A stretch of DNA of 47,991 nt from Bacteroidia bacterium. Its GTDB lineage: Bacteria; Bacteroidota; Bacteroidia; Flavobacteriales; Flavobacteriaceae. Each line of letters opens with the position of its first letter. Position 1 is the first letter of the stretch. This document shows positions 15,697 to 23,769 of the stretch, one piece after another. Under the pieces are notes generated by a model. It saw nothing but the letters and a program-made list of their open reading frames with translations, searched no databases and was not told where the DNA came from. The stretch lies in contig JAUIJA010000013.1 in the NCBI GenBank assembly GCA_030431055.1, positions 1 through 47,991 on the forward strand, given 5' to 3'. The translations under genes were made by a program, and so were the position numbers.

Positions 15697-16893
15697 ATGG
15701 CTATCTATAGTCCGTTTTCAACAGCTCAACTAATTCCACAGGAAGAAAAACTAGAAGTTGCACGACATAAAAGCGAATTAATTATTGGCGTTCCGCAAGA
15801 AACTGCTTATCAAGAACGTCGTATTTGTTTAACACCCGATGCTGTTGCTTCACTTACTTCTCACGGACATCGTGTTTTAATCGAATCTAACGCTGGAGAA
15901 AGTGCAAGTTTTACCGACAAAGAATATAGCGATGCTGGTGCCGAAGTTACTAAAGACACCAAAAAAGTTTTTAGTTGTCCAATTATTCTTAAAGTTGAAC
16001 CACCTACGATTCCTGAAATCGACATGATGAACCCACAAACGATTGTTATTTCAGCGATTCAATTAAAAACCCAAAGAAAAGAATATTTTCAAGCTTTAGC
16101 TACAAAGCGAATTACCGCTTTAGCTTTCGAATTCATAAAAGACGAAGACGGTTCATATCCTGCCGTAAAATCACTATCAGAAATTGCCGGAATTGCTTCT
16201 ATACATATTGCTGCCGAAATGATGATTAATCAAAACATCGGTAAAGGTTTATTATTTGGCAATATTACTGGAGTTCGCCCTACAGAAGTGGTTATACTTG
16301 GTGCAGGAACCGTTGCAGAATATGCTGCTCGAACAGCACTCGGACTTGGTGCAAGTGTAAAAGTTTTCGATAATTCTATTACTAAACTTCGCCGATTACA
16401 AAATTTACTAAATCAACGAATTTTCACTTCAACCATACAAGAAAAAATGCTTTTAAAAGCATTAATGCGCTGTGATGTTGCTATTGGCGCAATGCGTGGA
16501 AAAAATCGTTCACCTATTATGGTTAACGAAACTATGGTAGAAAACATGAAAAAAGGTGCTGTTATCGTAGATGTAAGCATCGATACTGGAGGTGTTTTCG
16601 AAACTTCTGAAATCACAACACATGATAAACCAACATTCATAAAAAACAATGTAATTCATTATTGCGTTCCAAATATTCCTTCACGATATTCAAAAACTGC
16701 ATCTATGTCGATAAGTAATATTATTACACCATTTTTATTACAAATTGGCGATGATGGCGGATTAGAAAGTGCAATTCGATGCAATCGTGGTTTGAAAAAC
16801 GGAATTTACTTTTATCACGGTTTGTTAACAAACAAATCTATCGCCGACTGGTTTGATTTAGAACATCGCGATATTAATCTTATTGTTTTTTAG
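15697..16893 (+). CDS. ald: Alanine dehydrogenase
   Basis: Ald catalyses reversible NAD-dependent oxidative deamination of L-alanine to pyruvate and ammonia. The 398-residue protein belongs to the alanine dehydrogenase / PNT N-terminal family: the IGVPQETAYQERRICLTPDA start (residues about 30-49), the pyruvate-site region KVEPP, the Rossmann motif VILGAGTVAEYAA (about 199-211) and the CVPNIPSRYSKTAS region. An N-terminal extension of about 28 residues precedes the usual start, as is common in Flavobacteriia. It follows tsaE after 98 bases. The alternative, a transhydrogenase alpha subunit, is less likely because the membrane segment and beta subunit are absent. Confidence 0.88.
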   Translation: MAIYSPFSTAQLIPQEEKLEVARHKSELIIGVPQETAYQERRICLTPDAVASLTSHGHRVLIESNAGESASFTDKEYSDAGAEVTKDTKKVFSCPIILKVEPPTIPEIDMMNPQTIVISAIQLKTQRKEYFQALATKRITALAFEFIKDEDGSYPAVKSLSEIAGIASIHIAAEMMINQNIGKGLLFGNITGVRPTEVVILGAGTVAEYAARTALGLGASVKVFDNSITKLRRLQNLLNQRIFTSTIQEKMLLKALMRCDVAIGAMRGKNRSPIMVNETMVENMKKGAVIVDVSIDTGGVFETSEITTHDKPTFIKNNVIHYCVPNIPSRYSKTASMSISNIITPFLLQIGDDGGLESAIRCNRGLKNGIYFYHGLLTNKSIADWFDLEHRDINLIVF

Positions 16894-17004
16894 GGCATTT
16901 CCTCGCTTTATTCGGTCGCGCTATTCACTTTATCTTTTTTCTTACATTATTTAAAGTCGAGAAAAAAGGATATCGTTACTATCGCTAATGCAAAAATTAA
17001 ATTT

Positions 17005-17012
17005 TACCTTTG
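17005..17012 (+). promoter_or_regulatory. Candidate −7 box (TACCTTTG) for the DUF4258 gene
   Basis: A perfect TAnnTTTG box of the Bacteroidota type lies 17 bases before the ATG at 17030. I do not see a TTG at the usual −33 distance. Confidence 0.4.
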
Positions 17013-17029
17013 TCAAAATTTTTTAAAGA

Positions 17030-17416
17030 ATGAAGTTTAAATTTCGCTTAGCTTATTACCTTTTCGGGTTATTCCTTGGAATTGCCGGAGTTGTCTATTT
17101 TCTTGGAGAAAAAGCCGATTCTAAAGGTGTCGAATTTTGCTACTTACCTAATTGCCGTGTTTTACAAGATTTAAGAAAAAAACCTTTACACGTTTCAGAT
17201 GAAGCACAAACCACTTTAAACCAAGATTGGATAAATTTAGACGATATCAAAGCTTCTTTACAATATGGTGATGTGGATTTTTCAAAAAGTAACGAAGTTT
17301 ATAAAAAAGGAAAAAAATATGTTATCGAGGGTAGAACATCTCAAAATGAAGACATTATCATTACAATGATAAATTATTCGGATAAAGTTATACTTGACAA
17401 AATAGAAAAAAGCTAA
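17030..17416 (+). CDS. DUF4258 domain protein with N-terminal membrane anchor
   Basis: This 128-residue protein has one hydrophobic helix (residues 6-25, LAYYLFGLFLGIAGVVYFLG), then a segment with a CxxxxC pair (FCYLPNCRVL) and a C-terminal beta-rich DUF4258 module (about 65-126: DDIKASLQYGDVDF, KKYVIEGRTSQNEDIIITM). DUF4258 resembles RNase-toxin-like small folds in other contexts, but this membrane-anchored form is a common single gene in Flavobacteriia with no obvious antitoxin next to it. It stands alone with its own −7-like box. The function is unknown. Confidence 0.7.
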   Translation: MKFKFRLAYYLFGLFLGIAGVVYFLGEKADSKGVEFCYLPNCRVLQDLRKKPLHVSDEAQTTLNQDWINLDDIKASLQYGDVDFSKSNEVYKKGKKYVIEGRTSQNEDIIITMINYSDKVILDKIEKS

Positions 17417-17434
17417 TTTTTATTTTAAAAATAC

Positions 17435-17464
17435 TTGTAAATATAAATATTCAATGTATATTTG
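17435..17464 (+). promoter_or_regulatory. Promoter of tRNA-Val
   Basis: TTG at 17435-17437 and TATATTTG at 17457-17464 are separated by 19 bases, an exact match to the Bacteroidota TTG-N19-TAnnTTTG promoter. The mature tRNA starts 35 bases after the −7 box. Confidence 0.75.
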
Positions 17465-17498
17465 CACTCGCAATTGAGAACAAGATTGCAGTTTATTG

Positions 17499-17573
17499 GG
17501 GCGATTAGCTCAGTTGGTTTAGAGCACCTCGTTTACACCGAGGGGGTCGGGGGTTCGAATCCCTCATCGCCCA
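17499..17573 (+). tRNA. tRNA-Val (anticodon UAC)
   Basis: The cloverleaf is complete. The acceptor stem GGGCGAT (17499-17505) pairs with ATCGCCC (17566-17572), followed by discriminator A. The anticodon stem CCTCG/CGAGG encloses the loop TTTACAC with anticodon TAC, and the T arm contains the loop GTTCGAAT. CCA is not encoded. It is a single tRNA gene with its own promoter and terminator. Confidence 0.96.
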
Positions 17574-17580
17574 CAAAAAA

Positions 17581-17610
17581 AAATCCTACTAGAAATAGTA
17601 GGATTTTTTT
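17581..17610 (+). terminator. Rho-independent terminator after tRNA-Val
   Basis: The stem AAATCCTACTA / TAGTAGGATTT with loop GAAA is followed by a run of T, starting eight bases after the tRNA 3' end. Confidence 0.9.
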
Positions 17611-17753
17611 GTTAATAAACCTTACATAATAATATATTGTAAATATTTAGTAGATTTGAGAAAGTATAAACTTTATACTGTATATACAAATAGTTAGCTA
17701 AGCGGAATAAAATACAAGGATGTAAATAAGTTGAAACATATTTAACCAAATCA

Positions 17754-18077
17754 ATGAACAGAATTTTAGTTTTAATAATTTCAATTATTTTTTTTAATAG
17801 TTGTAAAGAAAACACATTTAGTGTAGAATCAAGATTTGAGAATGGAAATTCTGAAATTATTTATCTGTCTCTTTCGGATACAACTATTTATGGAAAAACT
17901 TACAGCAAAAAATTTAAAATAAAGTTTAATGAAAAAAAAGACACTTTACGTAAAGGAGTTTACATCAATAAAATGGCTATAGGAGAACATTTGTTTTATG
18001 AAAATAATAAAACAATCTGTAAGCGGAATTACATTATTCCAAATCCATTTTTTATAGATATTGATAAAAAAAAATGA
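17754..18077 (+). CDS. Lipoprotein, N-terminal part of a frameshifted gene
   Basis: The protein starts with a lipoprotein signal (ILVLIISIIFFNSC, cysteine at residue 17), so it would be an envelope lipoprotein. The frame ends after FIDID-KKK in a run of nine A (18066-18074). The reading frame that continues on the other side (18061-18498) has the same composition and no start or signal of its own. With eight A the two would join into one lipoprotein of about 247 residues with no break. I recognise no family. A natural frameshift, a slippery tract tuned for phase variation or ribosomal slippage, and a sequencing error in the homopolymer are all possible. Confidence 0.55.
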   Translation: MNRILVLIISIIFFNSCKENTFSVESRFENGNSEIIYLSLSDTTIYGKTYSKKFKIKFNEKKDTLRKGVYINKMAIGEHLFYENNKTICKRNYIIPNPFFIDIDKKK

Positions 18078-18498
18078 AACTGTTGACTTTAGTGCATTTA
18101 AAATCCGAACTGACTCAACTTATTTGAACACAGTAATTTTATTTGACAAATTCGGAGATTCAATTATTAATAAAAGTGACTTTTATAAAGCTAAATTTTT
18201 CAAAGATAATTGGAAAACTAATGATTCACTTGAAGTAAAATTTGAATTTTATTATCCGAATTATGAAATTATAAAATCTGACTTATATTTCATTGTTCCT
18301 GAGGACACCTCAATGGTTACAGTTGTCTATGGTGCTGAAAAAAATTATACTTTTAAGAGAAAAATAATTAATAAGAAACATGACCAAATTAATGGACTTG
18401 TTGATATACTTGCTTATAACAAAAGTAAAAAAATAGATGATTCAACAGCATACGAGAACAGAATAATGTTTATAAATGAAAAATTTAAAGTGGAATAA
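18061..18498 (+). CDS. C-terminal part of the frameshifted lipoprotein
   Basis: This is an open frame of about 141 meaningful residues beginning within the A9 run (first residues NETVDFSAFK). It is beta-rich and acidic-polar (YLNTVILFDKFGDSI, SLEVKFEFYYPNY, LYFIVPEDTSMVTVVYGAEKNYTFKRK) with no signal peptide. The only upstream start, a TTG at 18061, overlaps the previous frame by 17 bases. It is most simply read as the second half of the lipoprotein that starts at 17754. An independent gene is less likely because of the weak start and the missing export signal. Confidence 0.5.
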   Translation: MIKKNETVDFSAFKIRTDSTYLNTVILFDKFGDSIINKSDFYKAKFFKDNWKTNDSLEVKFEFYYPNYEIIKSDLYFIVPEDTSMVTVVYGAEKNYTFKRKIINKKHDQINGLVDILAYNKSKKIDDSTAYENRIMFINEKFKVE

Positions 18499-18570
18499 AA
18501 AAATGCTTACTACACTTGTATTAATAATTACTTATTCTCACCTAACACTAAAAATCCACGCAACCCAATA

Positions 18571-18591
18571 GCACAGATTTTCAATCCGTGC
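18571..18591. repeat. Small hairpin near the end of the lipoprotein gene
   Basis: GCACAGATT and AATCCGTGC pair at eight of nine bases around a TTC loop. It is not followed by a T run and lies 9 bases before the carB terminator hairpin, so it looks like a small dispersed repeat rather than a terminator. Confidence 0.4.
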
Positions 18592-18600
18592 AACTAAAAT

Positions 18601-18628
18601 AAAAGCTCCGCAATTGCGGAGCTTTTTT
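18601..18628. terminator. Bidirectional terminator between the lipoprotein gene and carB
   Basis: A perfect palindrome with arms AAAAGCTCCGCAA / TTGCGGAGCTTTT is flanked by A on the left and T on the right. It sits four bases past the carB stop and can serve both converging units. Confidence 0.9.
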
Positions 18629-18631
18629 ATT

Positions 18632-21487
18632 TTATCTTGTTAAGTACATTTTTCTTCTTGAGTACAATTCGTAGAATTGATCGTCTTTTAAATCGTCTAT
18701 AAACAAAATACTTTCACCAGTCGATTTCATTTCTGGTCCTAATGCTTTGTTTACATTCGGGAATTTATTGAAAGAGAACACTGGTTGCTTAATTGCATAT
18801 CCTTTTAACTGCGGATTGAATGTAAAATCAGTTACTTTCTTTTCTCCTAACATTACTTTAGTCGCATAGTTTACATAAGGTTCGCCATAAGCTTTTGCAA
18901 TAAACGGCACCGTACGAGAAGCTCTTGGATTCGCTTCAATAATGTAAACCGTATCGTCTTTTACTGCAAACTGTATATTGATTAAACCAACTGTTTTTAA
19001 TGCTTTTGCAATTTTATGCGTGTGATCTTTAATTTGTTGCATTACAAACTCACCTAAGTTAAATGGTGGCAAAGTTGCATTACTATCGCCCGAGTGAACT
19101 CCACAAGGCTCAATATGTTCCATAATTCCGATGATGTAAACATTTCCATCAGCATCGCAAATTGCATCGGCTTCTGCTTCTATTGCTCCGTCTAAATAAT
19201 GGTCTAACAATAGTTTGTTATTCGGAATATGTTTTAAAATCTCAATTACATGCTCTTCTAACTCTTGTTTGTTGATGACAATTTTCATGCCTTGTCCACC
19301 TAACACATATGAAGGACGAACTAACAATGGAAAATCTAATGAATCAGCCAAACTTGAAGCTTCTTCTGCGTTTTCAGCTACACCAAATTTAGGAAAAGGA
19401 ATATTCAATTCAGTTAACAATTCTGAGAATCTTCCTCTATCTTCGGCTAAATCTAACGCTTCAAAAGAAGTTCCTATAATTTTGATTCCGTATTTTTCTA
19501 ATTTTTCAGCCAATTTTAAAGCTGTTTGTCCACCCAACTGAACAATTACACCTTCTGGTTTTTCATGCTGAATGATGTCGTAAATGTGTTCCCAAAATAC
19601 AGGTTCGAAATATAATTTATCCGCTGTATCAAAATCCGTTGAAACTGTTTCAGGATTACAGTTAATCATAATAGTTTCATATCCACACTCTTTTGCTGCT
19701 AAAACTCCGTGCACACAAGAGTAATCAAACTCAATTCCTTGTCCGATACGATTTGGCCCAGAACCTAAAACTACTACTTTTTTCTTATCGGTTACGATAC
19801 TTTCATTGGCAACATATCGTGTTCCATCAGCTTTTTCAATTTCAGCTTCAAAAGTTGAATAATAATAAGGTGTTTGCGCTTTAAACTCTGCCGCACACGT
19901 ATCTACTAATTTATAAACACGATTAATCCCCATTTCGTTACGCAATTTGTGAACTTGACTTTCCAAGCAACCCATCATGTGAGCAATTTGGCGATCACCA
20001 TATCCTTTTTGCTTTGCTTCAAGTAATAATTCTTTTGGTAACGTATCTACTTTATAATTTGAAATTTCTTTTTCTAAGTGAAATAATTCTTCATATTGCT
20101 TCAAGAACCACATATCAATCTTAGTGATTTCGTGAATTCTACTCAATGGAATTCCCATGGCAATAGCATCATAAATTACGAAAACTCTATCCCAACTTGC
20201 ATGTGTTAGTTTATCGATAATTTGTTCGTAATTTTTGTAGCCTTTTCCATCAGCACCTAATCCATTACGCTTAATTTCAAGTGATTGAGTTGCTTTGTGA
20301 AGCGCTTCTTGGAATGAACGCCCGATTCCCATAACTTCACCTACGGATTTCATTTGAAGACCTAAAGTTCTATCTGAACCTTCAAACTTATCGAAATTCC
20401 AACGCGGTATTTTTACGATTACATAATCTAATGTTGGCTCAAATAAAGCCGAAGTAGATTTCGTAATTTGGTTATTCAATTCGTCTAAAGTATAACCTAA
20501 CGCTAATTTTGTAGCAATTTTAGCGATTGGATAACCAGTTGCTTTACTCGCTAATGCCGAAGAACGCGATACACGTGGATTAATTTCGATTGCAATAATA
20601 TCTTCCTTTTCATCTGGACTTACCGCAAACTGAACATTACATCCACCTGCAAAATCTCCAATACTACGCATCATTTTAATTGCCATGTCGCGCATTTTTT
20701 GGAACGTAGTATCTGACAATGTCATAGCAGGCGCAACTGTAATACTATCTCCAGTATGAATTCCCATCGGATCCATATTTTCAATCGTACAGATAATTAC
20801 TACATTATCATTTGAATCACGTAATAATTCTAACTCATACTCTTTCCAACCCAAAAGCGCTTTATCAATCATTACCTCGTGGATAGGCGAAACTTCTAAT
20901 CCGTGTGTTAAAAAACTATCAAAATCTTTTTCATCATAAACAATTCCTGCTCCTGCTCCACCTAAAGTAAAAGAAGAGCGAATACATAATGGAAAACCAA
21001 ACTCTTGTGCGATTTCTTTCCCTTTTAAGAATGAAGTCGCTGTAGCTTGTGGTGCCATCGGAACACCAATTTTCCCCATTAAGTTTCTAAACTGCTCTCT
21101 ATCTTCAGTAATGTTTATGGCATCGATATCTACACCAATAAGTTTTACTCCAAAATCTTTCCAAATTCCTTTTTCATCAGCTTCAATTGCAAGGTTTAAT
21201 GCGGTTTGTCCTCCCATTGTAGGTAAAACAGCATCAATTTGTGGATGTGCTTTTAAAATTTCGATGATTGATTTTGTAGTAAGCGGTTTCAAATATACAT
21301 GATCAGCCATTGAAGGGTCTGTCATGATAGTTGCAGGATTGGAATTAATTAAAATAGTTTCAATTCCATCTTCACGTAACGAACGTAATGATTGCGAGCC
21401 CGAATAATCAAATTCGCAGGCTTGTCCGATAATAATTGGTCCAGAACCAATGATTAAAACCGATTTAATTGAGCTATCTTTTGGCAT
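18632..21487 (-). CDS. carB: Carbamoyl-phosphate synthase large subunit, without allosteric domain
   Basis: CarB makes carbamoyl phosphate from bicarbonate, ATP and ammonia passed on by CarA, for pyrimidine and arginine synthesis. The 951 residues contain the two homologous ATP-grasp halves: N-terminal SVLIIGSGPIIIGQACEFDYSG and second-half VVLGSGPNRIGQGIEFDYSC, each with its ATP-grasp metal motifs (EINPRVSRSSALASKATG and EANPRASRTVPFIAKAYG), joined by the helical oligomerisation domain. The E. coli protein has about 1073 residues; here the chain stops after STGESILFIDD and a short tail, so the C-terminal MGS-like regulatory domain is missing. A −7-like TATATTTG is on the minus strand at 21539-21532. 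carA is not in the window. Confidence 0.95.
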   Translation of the reverse strand: MPKDSSIKSVLIIGSGPIIIGQACEFDYSGSQSLRSLREDGIETILINSNPATIMTDPSMADHVYLKPLTTKSIIEILKAHPQIDAVLPTMGGQTALNLAIEADEKGIWKDFGVKLIGVDIDAINITEDREQFRNLMGKIGVPMAPQATATSFLKGKEIAQEFGFPLCIRSSFTLGGAGAGIVYDEKDFDSFLTHGLEVSPIHEVMIDKALLGWKEYELELLRDSNDNVVIICTIENMDPMGIHTGDSITVAPAMTLSDTTFQKMRDMAIKMMRSIGDFAGGCNVQFAVSPDEKEDIIAIEINPRVSRSSALASKATGYPIAKIATKLALGYTLDELNNQITKSTSALFEPTLDYVIVKIPRWNFDKFEGSDRTLGLQMKSVGEVMGIGRSFQEALHKATQSLEIKRNGLGADGKGYKNYEQIIDKLTHASWDRVFVIYDAIAMGIPLSRIHEITKIDMWFLKQYEELFHLEKEISNYKVDTLPKELLLEAKQKGYGDRQIAHMMGCLESQVHKLRNEMGINRVYKLVDTCAAEFKAQTPYYYSTFEAEIEKADGTRYVANESIVTDKKKVVVLGSGPNRIGQGIEFDYSCVHGVLAAKECGYETIMINCNPETVSTDFDTADKLYFEPVFWEHIYDIIQHEKPEGVIVQLGGQTALKLAEKLEKYGIKIIGTSFEALDLAEDRGRFSELLTELNIPFPKFGVAENAEEASSLADSLDFPLLVRPSYVLGGQGMKIVINKQELEEHVIEILKHIPNNKLLLDHYLDGAIEAEADAICDADGNVYIIGIMEHIEPCGVHSGDSNATLPPFNLGEFVMQQIKDHTHKIAKALKTVGLINIQFAVKDDTVYIIEANPRASRTVPFIAKAYGEPYVNYATKVMLGEKKVTDFTFNPQLKGYAIKQPVFSFNKFPNVNKALGPEMKSTGESILFIDDLKDDQFYELYSRRKMYLTR

Positions 21488-21545
21488 AGTATTGTGTTGT
21501 TGTTTAGGTTGTTGTGTGATTAGTTAGATTTCAAATATAAAAAAA

Positions 21546-21572
21546 AGGTGTTACTAAAAAAAAGTAACACCT
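21546..21572 (-). terminator. Terminator after rpmH
   Basis: AGGTGTTACT (21546-21555) pairs with AGTAACACCT (21563-21572). On the minus strand the hairpin is followed by a run of T (complement of the A run at about 21539-21546). It begins 27 bases past the rpmH stop. Confidence 0.85.
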
Positions 21573-21598
21573 CTATATTATGCTGAAGCAAAAGAACA

Positions 21599-21760
21599 TT
21601 ATTTCTTGTGTCTAGATTCGCTAGAAACAGTTAATTTGTGTCTTCCTTTAGCTCTTCTACGAGCAAGCACTTTTCTTCCGTTAACAGAAGCCATTCTTTC
21701 CATGAAACCGTGCTTGTTTCTTCTCTTTCTTTTTGATGGTTGAAATGTTCTCTTACTCAT
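21599..21760 (-). CDS. rpmH: 50S ribosomal protein L34
   Basis: This 53-residue gene is recognisable by the almost invariant L34 sequence: [19 protein letters not shown] at the start, then [20 protein letters not shown], with a short C-terminal tail SSESRHKK. It is an extremely basic component of the large ribosomal subunit. The gene is transcribed alone, from a good promoter and with its own terminator, upstream of carB. It is not beside rnpA or dnaA as in many other bacteria. Confidence 0.97.
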   Translation of the reverse strand: MSKRTFQPSKRKRRNKHGFMERMASVNGRKVLARRRAKGRHKLTVSSESRHKK

Positions 21761-21834
21761 TGCTTGTATTTTTTAAAACTATAATAAAAATCAATTTAAA
21801 ACTCATCTAGTTTTCGTTCCTTGAAAACCGAGTG

Positions 21835-21864
21835 CAAATATACAAAGAGTTTTTTCATTCACAA
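21835..21864 (-). promoter_or_regulatory. Promoter of rpmH
   Basis: On the minus strand TTG (21864-21862) and TATATTTG (21842-21835) are spaced by 19 bases, matching the Bacteroidota consensus. The ATG is 75 bases further on. Confidence 0.75.
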
Positions 21865-21898
21865 GTACTTTTTTAAAAATATTTTTAATTGATTTTGT

Positions 21899-21906
21899 TA
21901 CCTTTG
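21899..21906 (+). promoter_or_regulatory. Candidate −7 box (TACCTTTG) for the TPR-like membrane protein
   Basis: A perfect TAnnTTTG sequence lies 26 bases before the ATG at 21932. No TTG is seen at the −33 distance. Confidence 0.4.
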
Positions 21907-21931
21907 CACTTCATTAAAATTAAACCAAAAA

Positions 21932-22447
21932 ATGTTCAACAAAAATATTAAATTAGTTTTAGCTGTAGCAATTATCGCATTTGCTGTTTATCAATTTACA
22001 GAAAACAACATTGGAAACGGTATTTTCTTGATTTTACTTTCAATCATCCCTATTTTATTATACTTTAAGAATGAATATATTCTTTTAGCATTTTTAAAAT
22101 TACGTAAGCAAGATATGGATGGCGCTAAAAAATGGTTAGATAAAATTAAAAATCCAGAAACGGCTTTAGTTCAAAAACAACAAGGTTACTATAATTACTT
22201 AAACGGAATTATGGTTTCGCAAACAAATTTATCTCAAGCTGAAAAATACTTTAAAAAAGCTATTGATTTAGGCTTATCGATGGATCAAGATTTAGCTTTA
22301 GCCAAACTTCAATTAGCTGGAATTTCAATGACGAAAAGAAGAAAAATGGAAGCCACTAAGCTTTTAAACGAAGCTAAAAAGCTTGACAAACACAACATGT
22401 TGAAAGATCAGATAAAAATGATGCAACAACAAATGAAAAAAATATAA
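21932..22447 (+). CDS. Membrane-anchored TPR-like protein
   Basis: The 171 residues comprise two closely spaced hydrophobic helices (about 6-22 and 29-46) separated by ENNIGNG. A cytoplasmic helical part follows that reads as two TPR-like repeats: AQKYYNYLNGIMVSQ-type residues, the NLSQAEKYFKKAIDLGL repeat around 98-114, and RRKMEATKLLNEAKKLD around 136-152. The protein ends in a methionine- and glutamine-rich tail (MMQQQMKKI). It is probably a small scaffold or assembly factor on the inner membrane; no partner is shown by the context. It is transcribed alone, facing the TauE/SafE gene, with a strong shared terminator between them. Confidence 0.6.
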   Translation: MFNKNIKLVLAVAIIAFAVYQFTENNIGNGIFLILLSIIPILLYFKNEYILLAFLKLRKQDMDGAKKWLDKIKNPETALVQKQQGYYNYLNGIMVSQTNLSQAEKYFKKAIDLGLSMDQDLALAKLQLAGISMTKRRKMEATKLLNEAKKLDKHNMLKDQIKMMQQQMKKI

Positions 22448-22453
22448 TTAATA

Positions 22454-22486
22454 AAAAAAGCTGAAGTTTAAACTTCAGCTTTTTTA
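22454..22486. terminator. Bidirectional terminator between converging genes
   Basis: A long perfect palindrome, AAAAAAGCTGAAGTTT followed by its complement and a T run, lies between the stop at 22447 and the stop of the TauE/SafE gene at 22494. Confidence 0.9.
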
Positions 22487-22493
22487 TTTTTGT

Positions 22494-22874
22494 TTATTTG
22501 GTTAAAATCATTTTTCCTGCAATAAACAATAAAAGAAATCCGAAAACTTTTCGCAAAACTTTTTCGTCTAAACCTATTGCTATTTTACTTCCTAAAAATC
22601 CGCCCGCAATAAAAAACACAGAAATCATTAGTGCAAAGCGCCAATCGACATAACCTTCTTTATAATAGTTTATTACTGCTAGCAATGTTACTGGTGGCAA
22701 CAAAGCTGCCAAACTTGTACCTTGTGCTCCTTGTTGGGAAAAACCTAACAATAACAACATTGGAACAATTATAATTCCACCTCCAATTCCTATTAACCCA
22801 CTTAATATACCAGCCGTTAAACCAATACATATTAACAAAAGTATTGTTTGTAATGTCATTTTATGTTTTTCCAT
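22494..22874 (-). CDS. Half-size TauE/SafE (TSUP) family permease
   Basis: The 126-residue hydrophobic protein has four predicted helices and a single copy of the TSUP signature GLIGIGGGIIIVPMLLL (residues about 25-42), followed by the conserved GTSLAALLPPV. Full-length family members have two such halves and about 250 residues. This half-size type presumably works as a dimer. The family exports sulfite, sulfoacetate or other small organic anions; the substrate is unknown here. The ATG at 22874 starts two bases after the stop of the transglycosylase gene, so the two are co-transcribed. Confidence 0.75.
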   Translation of the reverse strand: MEKHKMTLQTILLLICIGLTAGILSGLIGIGGGIIIVPMLLLLGFSQQGAQGTSLAALLPPVTLLAVINYYKEGYVDWRFALMISVFFIAGGFLGSKIAIGLDEKVLRKVFGFLLLFIAGKMILTK

Positions 22875-22876
22875 TT

Positions 22877-23758
22877 TTAATATCCTTCCGTAGGAATTTT
22901 AACAAAATACGTTCTTCTCGATTTATTCATTAACGTTTTATCGCGTAACCAAGGATTTTCAAGCTTTAATGCTTTATAGTTTGTTCCTTGCGATTTTGCA
23001 AAACTCACCAAATCTTCAATCGTAGAATCAATTTCAACGCTTCTTGTTGGAACATTTTTATACATCATATGTTCGTGAAGATTAAATTGATATTTCTGTG
23101 GGTTTTTCATAATTTCTTTTAACGCTAAAATTCTAAAAACATAACGAGAAGTTTCAGAACCTAATAACAAATCATAATAATCATTTACTTGTTGTTCTTC
23201 TAACCTTCTGTCGATTCCGTTCATTCCGCCGTTATAAGAAGCCGCAGCTAATGTCCAACTTCCAAATTTCTGCTTTGCTTCTAACAAATATTCACATGCA
23301 GCCTGAGTCGATTTTTCTAAATGATAACGTTCATCTATATAATTGTTTACTTCTAAACCTTTTTCTCTCGCTGTTGAAGGCATAAATTGCCAAACTCCTC
23401 TCGCTCCTGCTGGAGAAACAACATTTATCAATCCGCTTTCGATTACAGCTAAATATTTAAAATCATCTGGAATTCCGTTTTTAACTAATATTGGTTCAAT
23501 GATAGGAAACACTTTATTAGCGCGCTTCATAACCAAAATTGTATTTGAATGATAATTCATATTTACTACCATTTCTCTATCTAAACGCTCTTGAACATCG
23601 GCTATTTCTAGAGGAACTTTTTCTCCAGCAAAATCCATTTCTTTAGGATAATCAACATGTTCACTTTTATTAGCTGTTTCATTTTGCTTTGTAGATGTTG
23701 CAAAAATAAAGCAAGCACTTACAGCTAAAACTCCGGCTATCATTACAATCTTTTTCAT
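22877..23758 (-). CDS. Lytic murein transglycosylase (SLT/MltD-like)
   Basis: This 293-residue exported protein cleaves peptidoglycan glycan strands with formation of 1,6-anhydro ends. An N-terminal hydrophobic signal (residues 4-20, with a cysteine at 16 that could be a lipidation site) is followed by the SLT domain at about 85-205. The catalytic glutamate is Glu107 in LAVIESG, followed by GARGVWQFMPSTA and the AAASYNGG motif. The C-terminal part (about 235-290) resembles the linker that leads to LysM repeats in MltD, but no LysM domain is present. It lies between an alpha/beta hydrolase gene and the TauE/SafE gene, in the same direction. Confidence 0.88.
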   Translation of the reverse strand: MKKIVMIAGVLAVSACFIFATSTKQNETANKSEHVDYPKEMDFAGEKVPLEIADVQERLDREMVVNMNYHSNTILVMKRANKVFPIIEPILVKNGIPDDFKYLAVIESGLINVVSPAGARGVWQFMPSTAREKGLEVNNYIDERYHLEKSTQAACEYLLEAKQKFGSWTLAAASYNGGMNGIDRRLEEQQVNDYYDLLLGSETSRYVFRILALKEIMKNPQKYQFNLHEHMMYKNVPTRSVEIDSTIEDLVSFAKSQGTNYKALKLENPWLRDKTLMNKSRRTYFVKIPTEGY

Positions 23759-23769
23759 TTTTTTATAGT

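Noticed and set aside
17612..17815. Minus-strand frame between tRNA-Val and the lipoprotein gene
   Set aside because: It overlaps the terminator and the lipoprotein signal region and has no family resemblance.
19215..19884. Plus-strand frames opposite carB
   Set aside because: Antisense to a highly conserved gene, with composition explained by the coding strand.
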